Positions 1-5,582 of a DNA stretch of 5,582 bases are shown in pieces. The notes beneath the pieces are model-generated. The model ran no database searches. It was not told where the DNA came from and saw nothing but the letters and a program-made list of their open reading frames with translations. Position 1 is the first letter of the stretch, and the number at the start of each line of letters is the position of its first letter. A program made the position numbers and the translations under genes. Source of the DNA: Clostridia bacterium. GTDB taxonomy: Bacteria > Bacillota > Clostridia > Christensenellales > Aristaeellaceae. The DNA lies in NCBI GenBank assembly GCA_900754755.1, contig CAAEEC010000105.1, positions 1 through 5,582 of the forward strand. Reading direction: 5' to 3'.

Positions 1-80
1 AGAAACAAGCCTACCAGAATGCGCCCCTGGGCTTCTCTCCCAAGTATTCCTGTTCTTCCGTCCGCACTTACTATTATACG

Positions 81-86
81 AGGAGG
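81..86 (+). promoter_or_regulatory. Ribosome binding site of the first oxidoreductase gene
   Basis: A perfect AGGAGG lies 8 nt before the ATG at 95 and decides that start. It matters because the gene's reading frame stays open upstream to the first base of the window, so the ORF alone would not fix the N-terminus. With this start the Rossmann strand and its glycine loop begin at residue 5, normal for the family. The 80 bases before it hold no recognisable gene, promoter or terminator. All three forward frames are open there, so the tail of an upstream gene cannot be excluded. Confidence 0.85.
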
Positions 87-94
87 TACGTTTT

Positions 95-1204
95 ATGCAA
101 CCAATCCGAGCGGCTATCTTGGGTTTTGCCCACATGCATGTAAACGAAATCAGCCAGTATATCCTTGAAGAGGCCAGCGTAACGCTAGTTGGCATTGCAG
201 ACGTTCCGCCGGCTGCGCCGGAATTGGTCGTGCGGCGCTACACGCGGGCTTGGAATCTAGAAAACGTCGCTGCGCAGCACCATCTCACTCCATACGACGA
301 CTACCGCGTCATGCTGGATGAAACGAAGCCTGACATCTGCTTTCTGCTGTGCGAAAACGCCAATAAGCCGATGCTGGCCGCAGAGGTCGCCCGCCGGGGG
401 ATCAGCCTGTGCATCGAAAAGCCCATGGCCGTCAGCTATGCGGAGGCGCAGAAGATCGCTACCCTGGGTGTTCGATACGGCGTGGAGATCCTCATCAACT
501 GGCCTACGAGCTGGCGACCGTACATCCGCAGGCTGGATATGGTGTATCGCTCGGGCGCAGCGGGCCGATTGCTGAAAATGTACTACATCAACGGGCACAC
601 TGGACCGCTAGGCACGGGTGCGCGGCACCGCGGCGTGGACGCGGCGGCCGAAAGCATGACGGATGCGGAGCGCGCGGCCACCTGGTGGTATCAGAAAAAA
701 ATGGGCGGCGGCGTATTCTTGGACATAGGCTGTTATGGCGCGATGTACAGCACCTGGTTTCAAACGGAGACGCCGGTGTCCGTACTTGCCGGGAGCCGCA
801 ACCTGAACACGCCCTTTTGCGATTGTGCGGACAACATAGCCTTCATCGTCGATTATCCGAATTCCACCTCCGTGATAGAGGGAACATGGACAATTCCCAA
901 CAAAATATTGCCCACCGGCCCAGTGCTGGGCTGCGAAAACGGCGTTCTGTACTGCACTCCGGAAAAGGACATTCGCGGCATGGATATTCTGGGAAACGAG
1001 ATCGACATTCCCGTAGACATGCCGGAATGTGATCCCAACATTGTCGCGCTGTACCACCGGCACGTACGCGATGGAGCGGCACTGCACGAAAGCGTGACCC
1101 TGCCGTTCAATTTGCGGGTGATGGCCCTGCTGGATGCCGCCATGCAATCCGCCGGGAAGGGATGTCGCGTGGAAGTGGCAGCACCGGATGCCGATCTGCA
1201 GTGA
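95..1204 (+). CDS. Gfo/Idh/MocA-family NAD-dependent oxidoreductase, Tyr-type (A1)
   Basis: This is a predicted cytosolic dehydrogenase acting on a sugar, cyclitol or glycoside hydroxyl; the substrate is unknown. An N-terminal Rossmann domain (about residues 4-125) is followed by the alpha/beta substrate domain (about 130-350). The cofactor loop reads GFAHMH (10-15) instead of the usual GxGxxG/A. Asp36 ends the second strand and favours NAD(H). The EKP motif is at 108-110, with K109 the conserved catalytic lysine. The catalytic D-x-G-x-H is DIGCY (210-214), with Tyr for His, as in glucose-fructose oxidoreductase relatives. NWPTSW (135-140) and WWYQ (197-200) recur in the third oxidoreductase of this operon, so the two are paralogues. 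At 369 aa it is a normal family length. Its TGA stop is followed by an open frame in phase with the next gene (see findings). Family assignment is firm; the reaction is inferred. Confidence 0.93.
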   Translation: MQPIRAAILGFAHMHVNEISQYILEEASVTLVGIADVPPAAPELVVRRYTRAWNLENVAAQHHLTPYDDYRVMLDETKPDICFLLCENANKPMLAAEVARRGISLCIEKPMAVSYAEAQKIATLGVRYGVEILINWPTSWRPYIRRLDMVYRSGAAGRLLKMYYINGHTGPLGTGARHRGVDAAAESMTDAERAATWWYQKKMGGGVFLDIGCYGAMYSTWFQTETPVSVLAGSRNLNTPFCDCADNIAFIVDYPNSTSVIEGTWTIPNKILPTGPVLGCENGVLYCTPEKDIRGMDILGNEIDIPVDMPECDPNIVALYHRHVRDGAALHESVTLPFNLRVMALLDAAMQSAGKGCRVEVAAPDADLQ

Positions 1205-1205
1205 A

Positions 1206-1240
1206 GCGCACAGGTCGGGCAGATCGTAAACGCCTGGCGC
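1206..1240 (+). other. Bulged hairpin just after the A1 stop codon
   Basis: GCGC-A-CAGG (1206-1214) can pair with CCTGGCGC (1233-1240). This gives eight base pairs with one bulged A and an 18-nt loop, starting 1 nt after the TGA at 1202-1204. No T-run follows (the next bases are AAAGCAAAATGG), so it is not a standard intrinsic terminator. It could be chance, a processing or stability element between genes of the operon, or a readthrough-stimulating structure. Folding was judged by eye only. Confidence 0.35.
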
Positions 1241-1300
1241 AAAGCAAAATGGCCTTACAGCAGTGAGGAACCGTTTGGCTCGAAAAAAGGGGGGACAAAT

Positions 1301-2125
1301 ATGATCAGTATGGAAGGATTTTCTTTTTGGGAATTGAAGCATGAGGGCAAGTTGGACTTGTTTGGCCTGCTGGAATCGCTAGCATATCGGTATCGTGTGC
1401 GGGGGATGGGGCTGTGGAATGCCTTTTTCCCCGGTCAGGCACAGCGACAGGAAGTGCCGGAAGAATACATTCAAAAAATCCGCAATACCGCAAATGCGCT
1501 GGGCCTGGAAATTCCGAATCTGCACTGCGACAATTGTAGCGTATGCAGCAATGATCCGGAGGAACAGGAGGCGAATCGGAAGTACGCCATGCACATGCTG
1601 CGTGTTGGCGTGAAGTTAGGCGTAAAGGGCGTGCGCATCGATTGGGGCGTTCGGGCGGAAACGCTGACGCCGAGGCAGGAAGAGCGCCTCGTAAACACAT
1701 ACCGGGAATTCTGTGCGTTTGGCGAAGAACATGGAATAAAGGTGGGGCCAGAAAACCATTTTGGCGCGTCCATGCATCCAGATTTGCTGCTGCGAGTCGG
1801 GCGGGAAATTTCATCCCCGGCCTATGGCGTGCTGCTGCACCTGGGGCGCTGGGCCGCCGATGTTTCCCCCGCGCAAATGCTGGAGGCGGAGCGCGCCATC
1901 GCGCCCCTGGCCATGCACTGCCACGTGGATTTGCGCGTGGACAGTTCTATTTCCGATCTTTCTCTGGAAGATCGCTTGCGCAACATTCGCGAGGCGGGCT
2001 ATGCCGGATGGTATGGCGTTGAGCATGCCCCGATTGGACACACGCACGCAGTGAATGAGGCGCTGTTGCACCGGCTTCAGCTGGCTCTGCAGCGCCTGGA
2101 ATCAAAGGGAGCGGAGGAGGAATAA
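1301..2125 (+). CDS. TIM-barrel sugar isomerase/epimerase-like protein (AP endonuclease 2 superfamily)
   Basis: This is a predicted cytosolic sugar or keto-sugar isomerase, epimerase or lyase of the xylose-isomerase-like TIM-barrel family, which includes IolE, IolI and D-tagatose 3-epimerase. Its 274 aa match the single-domain barrel. Visible landmarks are GVKGVRIDWG (107-116), PENHFG (150-155), MHCHVDL (205-211) and GYAGWYGVEH (233-242). E151, H208 (or H206) and E241 fit three of the four metal ligands of the family. The position expected to hold the fourth, an Asp, is H180 in LLHLGRW. A CxxCxxC motif (C76, C79, C82) is also present. The start is set by AAGGGGGG (1287-1294), 6 nt before the ATG. 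The next gene begins 2 nt after the stop, so translation is likely coupled. Partnership with Gfo/Idh/MocA dehydrogenases is a recurring pattern in inositol and 3-keto-glycoside pathways. A lyase role is as possible as isomerisation. Confidence 0.88.
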   Translation: MISMEGFSFWELKHEGKLDLFGLLESLAYRYRVRGMGLWNAFFPGQAQRQEVPEEYIQKIRNTANALGLEIPNLHCDNCSVCSNDPEEQEANRKYAMHMLRVGVKLGVKGVRIDWGVRAETLTPRQEERLVNTYREFCAFGEEHGIKVGPENHFGASMHPDLLLRVGREISSPAYGVLLHLGRWAADVSPAQMLEAERAIAPLAMHCHVDLRVDSSISDLSLEDRLRNIREAGYAGWYGVEHAPIGHTHAVNEALLHRLQLALQRLESKGAEEE

Positions 2126-2127
2126 CT

Positions 2128-3246
2128 ATGAAGAAAACCCTGTGGAAAGTGGCCATTATTGGCTGTGGTTCGTTTACCGGCGGGCAGTATCTGCCGGATA
2201 TTGGCAAGGTGTGCAATGCGCAACTGGTGGCAACCTGCGATATCCTCCCGGAGCGCGCAAGAGAATACGCGCAGCGCGCGGGAATCGATCAGTGGTATTC
2301 CAGCATTGATGATCTGCTGGAAAAGTGTGATTTTGATATCCTGATGAACGCAACTTCCATCCCAGCTCACCACGAAATCAATATGAAGGCGCTGCGGGCG
2401 GGCAAGCACGTGTTCACCCAGAAGCCGGCGGCCGCCACCGTGGAAGAGGTCACCCAGCAGATGGAGCTAGCACAGCAGATGGGTCTGAAGATCAATGCGG
2501 CACCCGTCCATGCTATGCGCCATTCAAACCGCAAGGCCCGGCAGATGATCCGCGACAATGTCATCGGCAAGGTGACAACGATCCGCTGCCAGGTGGCCCA
2601 TGGCGGCCCGGAATATTTTCAGTATCGCGACGTGAATCCCATCTGGTTTTACGAGCCGGGCTCCGGCGCGCTGTACGACATGGGCGTACATGGTCTGCAC
2701 TATGTGACGGATATCCTGGGCCCGGCCCGGGCGGTGGGCTGCATGGCGGCCTGCTCCCTGCCGCAGCGCATGATCCGCACTGGCAAATTCGATGGCGAAA
2801 TCATCCGCACCGATTGCATGCCGGACAACTACATCATCACGCTGGACTTTGGCGATGGAGCGATCGGCGAGGTGTACACTGGATTCTGTCAGCGCGCCAC
2901 TCGCATGCCTACGATGGAAGTGTATGGCGAAATGGGTACTATCGCCTTCGTCCGCGACCCGCAGGAGGCCCGGCCCCATCTGGAGGTGTATTACGACCAT
3001 CCCGAAGCGGGCATCACCGGATGGATGCGCCCCCTCGACCGCCAGGAGCGGGAAACCTTCTACTGCGACACCTTCTGCCTACAGGATCTGATAGATGCGA
3101 TCGAGCAGGACAAAAATCCCGTGCTGAGCATGGCGCGCCACCGCCACATCGTGGAAATCATGAACACAATTCCCCGCTGCATCGAGACGGGCTGCATCCA
3201 GCCACTCAGCACGACCTTTTCAGAGGAGGACACCGATCGTGGATAA
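2128..3246 (+). CDS. Gfo/Idh/MocA-family NAD-dependent oxidoreductase, His-type, divergent (A2)
   Basis: This is a predicted cytosolic sugar/cyclitol dehydrogenase of 372 aa. The Rossmann domain opens with GCGSFTGGQYLP (12-23), a GxG-x8-P type loop. Asp38 at the end of the second strand suggests NAD(H). The usual EKP is QKP (98-100): K99 is kept but the preceding Glu is Gln. The catalytic signature is DMGVH (184-188), so the canonical Asp and His are present, with H191 close by. The C-terminal helix with ARHRHIVEIMNTIP (336-349) is typical of the family. GGAGGAGG (2113-2120), 7 nt upstream, sets the ATG, and the TIM-barrel gene ends 2 nt before it. It is clearly different from A1 and A3, so it is not a recent duplicate and probably works on another intermediate. 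Family assignment is firm; the reaction is unknown. Confidence 0.93.
   Translation: MKKTLWKVAIIGCGSFTGGQYLPDIGKVCNAQLVATCDILPERAREYAQRAGIDQWYSSIDDLLEKCDFDILMNATSIPAHHEINMKALRAGKHVFTQKPAAATVEEVTQQMELAQQMGLKINAAPVHAMRHSNRKARQMIRDNVIGKVTTIRCQVAHGGPEYFQYRDVNPIWFYEPGSGALYDMGVHGLHYVTDILGPARAVGCMAACSLPQRMIRTGKFDGEIIRTDCMPDNYIITLDFGDGAIGEVYTGFCQRATRMPTMEVYGEMGTIAFVRDPQEARPHLEVYYDHPEAGITGWMRPLDRQERETFYCDTFCLQDLIDAIEQDKNPVLSMARHRHIVEIMNTIPRCIETGCIQPLSTTFSEEDTDRG
3224..3229 (+). promoter_or_regulatory. Ribosome binding site deciding the GTG start of A3
   Basis: AGGAGG inside the last codons of the preceding gene lies 9 nt before the GTG at 3239. The next in-frame ATG (3257) would be 27 nt away, too far for this site, and would leave only four residues before the GFAHMH cofactor loop. 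The GTG is therefore preferred. The GTG overlaps the end of the upstream frame by 8 nt, which suggests translational coupling. Confidence 0.8.
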
Positions 3247-4318
3247 GCAGATACGAATGGGCGTCATTGGCTTTGCGCATATGCACATCGAGCAGATGGT
3301 GGACAGCTTTCTGGCGCGCCCGGAGACCTTCCTTTGGGTAGGGTGTGCGGATCTTCCGCCAAAGACCGCGTCACTCAGCCGCGAGCGTGGCACGCGCGTT
3401 ATCAACCAGGAAAACGTCTCCCGCCGCTGCGACATGCCGGTGTTCGCTGATTATCGCGAAGTGCTCGCACAGAAGCCGGACATCGTGATCGTCACCTGTG
3501 AGAATGCCCTGCATCCGCCGATCGTATGCGAAATCCTATCGGAGGGCATCCACGTGATCCTGGAAAAGCCCATGGCTCTGCGCTATGCCGACGCACAGCA
3601 GATGGTGTCTACCGCACAGGCGCACGGCGTGAAGCTCGTCGTCAACTGGCCGACGACCTGGGATCCCGGCTTCCGCACGGCGCACCGGCTCATGCGGGAG
3701 GGGCACATTGGCCGCGTGGTCAAGTTCCACTATCGCAATATGGAATCGCTCGGCCCGTTTTCCTATGGCCAGCAGATGACACCGGAAGAACTGCGTGCGG
3801 AATGGTGGTATCAGGCCAATATGGGCGGAGGTGCCATGGCGGATTATCTGGGATATGGCTGCTGTCTTTCCCGCTGGTTCCTAAACCAGCGGCCAGAATC
3901 AGTCTTTGCCGTGAAGGAAACCTTCTTTTCCCATTTTGCGGATACGGAAGACTATTCCGCTATGACCGTCCGCTATCCCGGCGCTATTGCGCTATTGGAA
4001 GGCTCATGGGCCACATTCTCTAGCGGCCAGGTACCCGCAGGGCCGGTGCTGTTTGGCGAAAAGGGCACCATCGTCGTGGAGCGGCTGGGAGGAAAGATTT
4101 TCCTATATACGCAGCGGCACCAAAAGGAGCCAACCATCATCCTGGCTGATCCGCTGCCGGAGAGCCGCGAGAACCTGGCCAACGAGATGCTACACTGCCT
4201 TAAGACCGGAGAGTTGCATCCCACGCTGGATTATGCTGTGAACCTGGATACGGTCGCATGCGTCGATGCAGCGTATCGCAGCGTCATGAGCGGCAGGCTA
4301 GAACCCGTATTCCTCTAG
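3239..4318 (+). CDS. Gfo/Idh/MocA-family NAD-dependent oxidoreductase, Tyr-type (A3), paralogue of A1
   Basis: This is a predicted cytosolic dehydrogenase of 359 aa starting at GTG. It shares with the first gene of the operon the cofactor loop GFAHMH (11-16), ADLPP after the second strand (Asp38, favouring NAD(H)), and EKPMA (109-113, catalytic K110). It also shares NWPTTW (136-141), WWYQ (189-192) and the MGGG before the catalytic motif. That motif reads DYLGY (202-206): the Asp is kept, Tyr206 replaces His, and the usual Gly of D-x-G is Leu. The pair looks like an old duplication, since similarity is spread over the whole length but much of the sequence differs. Two genes lie between the copies, so it is not a simple recent tandem. 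It may oxidise or reduce a related sugar, or form a mixed oligomer with A1; both are inferences. No terminator follows. Confidence 0.92.
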   Translation: MDKQIRMGVIGFAHMHIEQMVDSFLARPETFLWVGCADLPPKTASLSRERGTRVINQENVSRRCDMPVFADYREVLAQKPDIVIVTCENALHPPIVCEILSEGIHVILEKPMALRYADAQQMVSTAQAHGVKLVVNWPTTWDPGFRTAHRLMREGHIGRVVKFHYRNMESLGPFSYGQQMTPEELRAEWWYQANMGGGAMADYLGYGCCLSRWFLNQRPESVFAVKETFFSHFADTEDYSAMTVRYPGAIALLEGSWATFSSGQVPAGPVLFGEKGTIVVERLGGKIFLYTQRHQKEPTIILADPLPESRENLANEMLHCLKTGELHPTLDYAVNLDTVACVDAAYRSVMSGRLEPVFL

Positions 4319-4345
4319 CCGTCCACTCCATTGCCAGAAGAGGAA
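4310..4345 (+). other. Possible hairpin pairing the A3 stop region with the A4 ribosome binding site
   Basis: TTCCTCT (4310-4316) is the exact reverse complement of AGAGGAA (4339-4345), which overlaps the purine-rich start of the A4 Shine-Dalgarno region (AAGGAG at 4344-4349). The stem is seven pairs around a 22-nt loop. Ribosomes finishing A3 would open it, which could couple A4 translation to A3. The stem is short and may be chance, because purine-rich binding sites pair easily. Confidence 0.2.
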
Positions 4346-4361
4346 GGAGAAAATTATCGAT

Positions 4362-5477
4362 ATGAAAAAGTTTCGCGTATGCATCATCGGAACCGGCATG
4401 ATCGCCAATTCCGCCCACATCCCGGCTTACCAACACCTGCCGGAGGATTTTGAGATCGTCGGCGTGTGCGATATTCGCTCCGAGGCAGGCAGCTTCACGG
4501 CGAACCGGCTGGGGCTAGATAAATATTATGAGGACGCCGACCGCATGTTGGCTGAGTTGCAGCCGGACCTGGTCTCCGTCTGTACGCCGAACCTTCTGCA
4601 TAAGCCCATGACGCTGAAAGCGCTGGCGGTCGGCGCGCACGTCATCTGTGAAAAACCCATCGCGCTCACGTATCGGGACGCACTGGAGATGTATGCTGCC
4701 GCCGACCGTGCGGGCAGGATCCTCTTTGCCAACCAGTCCATGCGCTTCCGGGAGGACTTCGTCCAGGCTGCTCGCCTGATCCGCGAGGGTGCGCTGGGCG
4801 ATGTGTACTTTGCAGAATTCAACCGTATCCGCCGCCGTGGCGTTCCACGCTGGGGCATGTTCCACATGGCGGAAGCGAACGGGGGCGGCGCATTCTGCGA
4901 TATCGGTGTGCATTTTCTGGATGCGATGAACTGGATGATGGGCAATCCCCGCTTCGTTTCCGCTAGTGGCAGCAAATATGCGGTGATTTCGCACCTGAAA
5001 GACGACGTTCCGCCGACGCTGGCGGACAGCGGCGCATATGCTGGCACGTTCTCGCCGCGCCCTTATAGAGAGGAAGAATTCTCCGTGGAGGAATTTGCCG
5101 CAGGTACACTGCGTTATGAGAACGGATTCACTTGCCAGTTCAAGGTAGCGTGGGCCATCAATCAGCCGGAGCTGTTCGACATCCGCTTTGCCGGCTCCCG
5201 CGCTGGGCTACAGGTGCCGTCTATGACGATGTACACCGCGCACAACGGATTCCTTTCGGACGATGCGCTGCGCCTGGTGGACGAGAATCCCTATAAAAAG
5301 GAAGCTTTCCCCGGCCACTTCCACTTGTTCGACAACATTCGGGGCGTACTGCGCGGGGAAAATGAGGCGCTCATCCGGCGGGAAGAGATTCTGAACATCA
5401 GCGCTGCGATTGAGGCGTTCTACCAATCGGCAGAGTTGGGACGCGAAGTTTCGTTCGCGGAGCTTGCGGCAGAATAG
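4362..5477 (+). CDS. Gfo/Idh/MocA-family NAD-dependent oxidoreductase, canonical His-type (A4)
   Basis: This is a predicted cytosolic sugar or inositol dehydrogenase of 371 aa with the most standard motifs of the four. The cofactor loop is GTGMIANSAHIPA (10-22), the classic GxGxxAxxxHxPA. Asp37 at the end of the second strand favours NAD(H). CEKPIALT (96-103) holds catalytic K98. DIGVH (180-184) gives the Asp and His of the active site, with D187 completing D-x-G-x-H-x-x-D. The C-terminal part, with GHFHLFDNIRGVL (318-330) and ILNISAAIEAFYQSA (343-357), matches the family's closing helices. The Shine-Dalgarno AAGGAG (4344-4349) lies a rather long 12 nt from the ATG, 43 nt after the previous stop. 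Close functional relatives would include myo- or scyllo-inositol dehydrogenases and glycoside 3-dehydrogenases; the sequence does not separate these. Confidence 0.94.
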   Translation: MKKFRVCIIGTGMIANSAHIPAYQHLPEDFEIVGVCDIRSEAGSFTANRLGLDKYYEDADRMLAELQPDLVSVCTPNLLHKPMTLKALAVGAHVICEKPIALTYRDALEMYAAADRAGRILFANQSMRFREDFVQAARLIREGALGDVYFAEFNRIRRRGVPRWGMFHMAEANGGGAFCDIGVHFLDAMNWMMGNPRFVSASGSKYAVISHLKDDVPPTLADSGAYAGTFSPRPYREEEFSVEEFAAGTLRYENGFTCQFKVAWAINQPELFDIRFAGSRAGLQVPSMTMYTAHNGFLSDDALRLVDENPYKKEAFPGHFHLFDNIRGVLRGENEALIRREEILNISAAIEAFYQSAELGREVSFAELAAE

Positions 5478-5482
5478 CGAAC

Positions 5483-5488
5483 AGGAGG
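5483..5488 (+). promoter_or_regulatory. Ribosome binding site of the activase gene
   Basis: AGGAGG lies 5 nt before the ATG at 5494 and 5 nt after the A4 stop. Another ATG at 5490 is only 1 nt from the site and is in a different frame that does not give the radical SAM activase N-terminus, so 5494 is the start. Confidence 0.8.
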
Positions 5489-5493
5489 TATGC

Positions 5494-5582
5494 ATGGGAA
5501 CGGGGATTCTCTTTGATCTGGAGCGTTTTTCCACTGTCGACGGGCCAGGCAGCCGCACAACAGCCTTTTTCAAAGGTTGCAA
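5494..5582 (+). CDS. Radical SAM glycyl-radical-enzyme activating protein, N-terminal fragment (cut by window edge)
   Basis: Only 29 full codons are visible. They carry the N-terminal signature of pyruvate-formate-lyase-activase-like proteins: a short strand GILFDLERFST (4-14), then VDGPGSRTTAFFKGC (15-29), where DGPG-x-R-T is diagnostic. C29 should be the first cysteine of the CxxxCxxC motif that binds the SAM-cleaving [4Fe-4S] cluster; the other two cysteines lie beyond the window. Such activases install the glycyl radical on an oxygen-sensitive partner (formate-lyase, diol or hydroxyproline dehydratase, C-S or C-N lyase types). Ser20 stands where most family members have Ile. The gene starts 16 nt after the dehydrogenase stop, so it is probably co-transcribed. 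Its partner is not in the window. The family call is strong despite the short length; the partner type is unknown. Confidence 0.85.
   Translation, partial: MGTGILFDLERFSTVDGPGSRTTAFFKGC

Noticed and set aside
66..80. TATTAT-like -10 element just before the first gene
   Set aside because: There is no matching -35 at the right spacing, and transcription from it would begin almost on the ribosome binding site, so I cannot support a promoter here.
3..143. Possible tail of an upstream gene running from the left edge and ending at TAA 141-143
   Set aside because: The frame is open, but it would overlap A1 by almost 50 nt and run over its ribosome binding site. The peptide is unrecognised, and the other two forward frames are equally open across the first 94 bases.
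409..1032. Forward 207-codon frame inside A1
   Set aside because: It is the +1 shadow of the oxidoreductase, with no ribosome binding site and a Arg/His-rich product without domain features.
1202..1204. TGA as a sense codon through an alternative genetic code
   Set aside because: No other complete gene has an internal TGA, Trp is written TGG and Gly GGN throughout, so the standard bacterial code holds. Only site-specific recoding remains possible.
608..1342. Long antisense open frame (244 codons) opposite A1 and the start of the barrel gene
   Set aside because: The + strand here has clear family motifs, a strong ribosome binding site and a normal-length product. The antisense translation has low-complexity Arg/His/Ala-rich stretches and no recognisable domain, typical of a shadow frame at this GC.
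4526..5047. Antisense frames opposite A4 (159 and 173 codons)
   Set aside because: They overlap conserved A4 motifs (EKP and DIGVH) and show no protein family features of their own.
1..5582. CRISPR arrays, tRNA or rRNA genes, insertion sequences, terminal inverted repeats
   Set aside because: The window is almost fully coding with metabolic genes. I found no repeated spacer pattern, no cloverleaf-like segment and no transposase motif.

Overview
The window is one strand-consistent block of carbohydrate- or cyclitol-type dehydrogenase genes, all on the + strand. It holds five complete coding regions plus the first 29 codons of a sixth that runs off the 3' edge. Strong AGGAGG-type ribosome binding sites, moderately high GC, use of ATG and GTG starts, and a glycyl-radical-enzyme activase (found in anaerobes) suggest an anaerobic Gram-positive bacterium of the Clostridia type, perhaps from a gut. 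That placement is inference; nothing here fixes the taxon.

Layout: 1-94 is a short leader with no recognisable gene, ending in the first ribosome binding site. 95-1204 is a Gfo/Idh/MocA-family oxidoreductase (A1). 1205-1300 is a 96-nt gap holding a bulged hairpin. 1301-2125 is a TIM-barrel sugar isomerase/epimerase-like protein (B). 2128-3246 is a second, divergent Gfo/Idh/MocA oxidoreductase (A2). 3239-4318 is a third (A3), with a GTG start inside the end of A2 and clearly a paralogue of A1. 4362-5477 is a fourth (A4), with the most canonical motifs. 5494-5582 is the N-terminus of a radical SAM glycyl-radical-enzyme activase. Gaps are 96, 2, -8, 43 and 16 nt, and no intrinsic terminator is visible, so all six are probably one operon. 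No promoter could be supported; transcription probably starts upstream of the window.

The four oxidoreductases fall into two mechanistic classes. A2 and A4 carry the usual D-x-G-x-H catalytic motif. A1 and A3 have Tyr at the His position and share an unusual GFAHMH cofactor loop. All four have an Asp at the end of the second Rossmann strand, which predicts NAD(H). Pairs of Gfo/Idh/MocA dehydrogenases with AP-endonuclease-2-like TIM barrels are known in inositol catabolism (IolG with IolE/IolI) and in 3-keto-sugar chemistry on glycosides (Dgp-type C-deglycosylation clusters). By analogy the operon could oxidise a ring hydroxyl, rearrange or cleave the keto intermediate, and reduce it again. 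A glycyl radical enzyme, presumably encoded nearby, would then perform a dehydration or C-X lyase step. The substrate cannot be read from this sequence.
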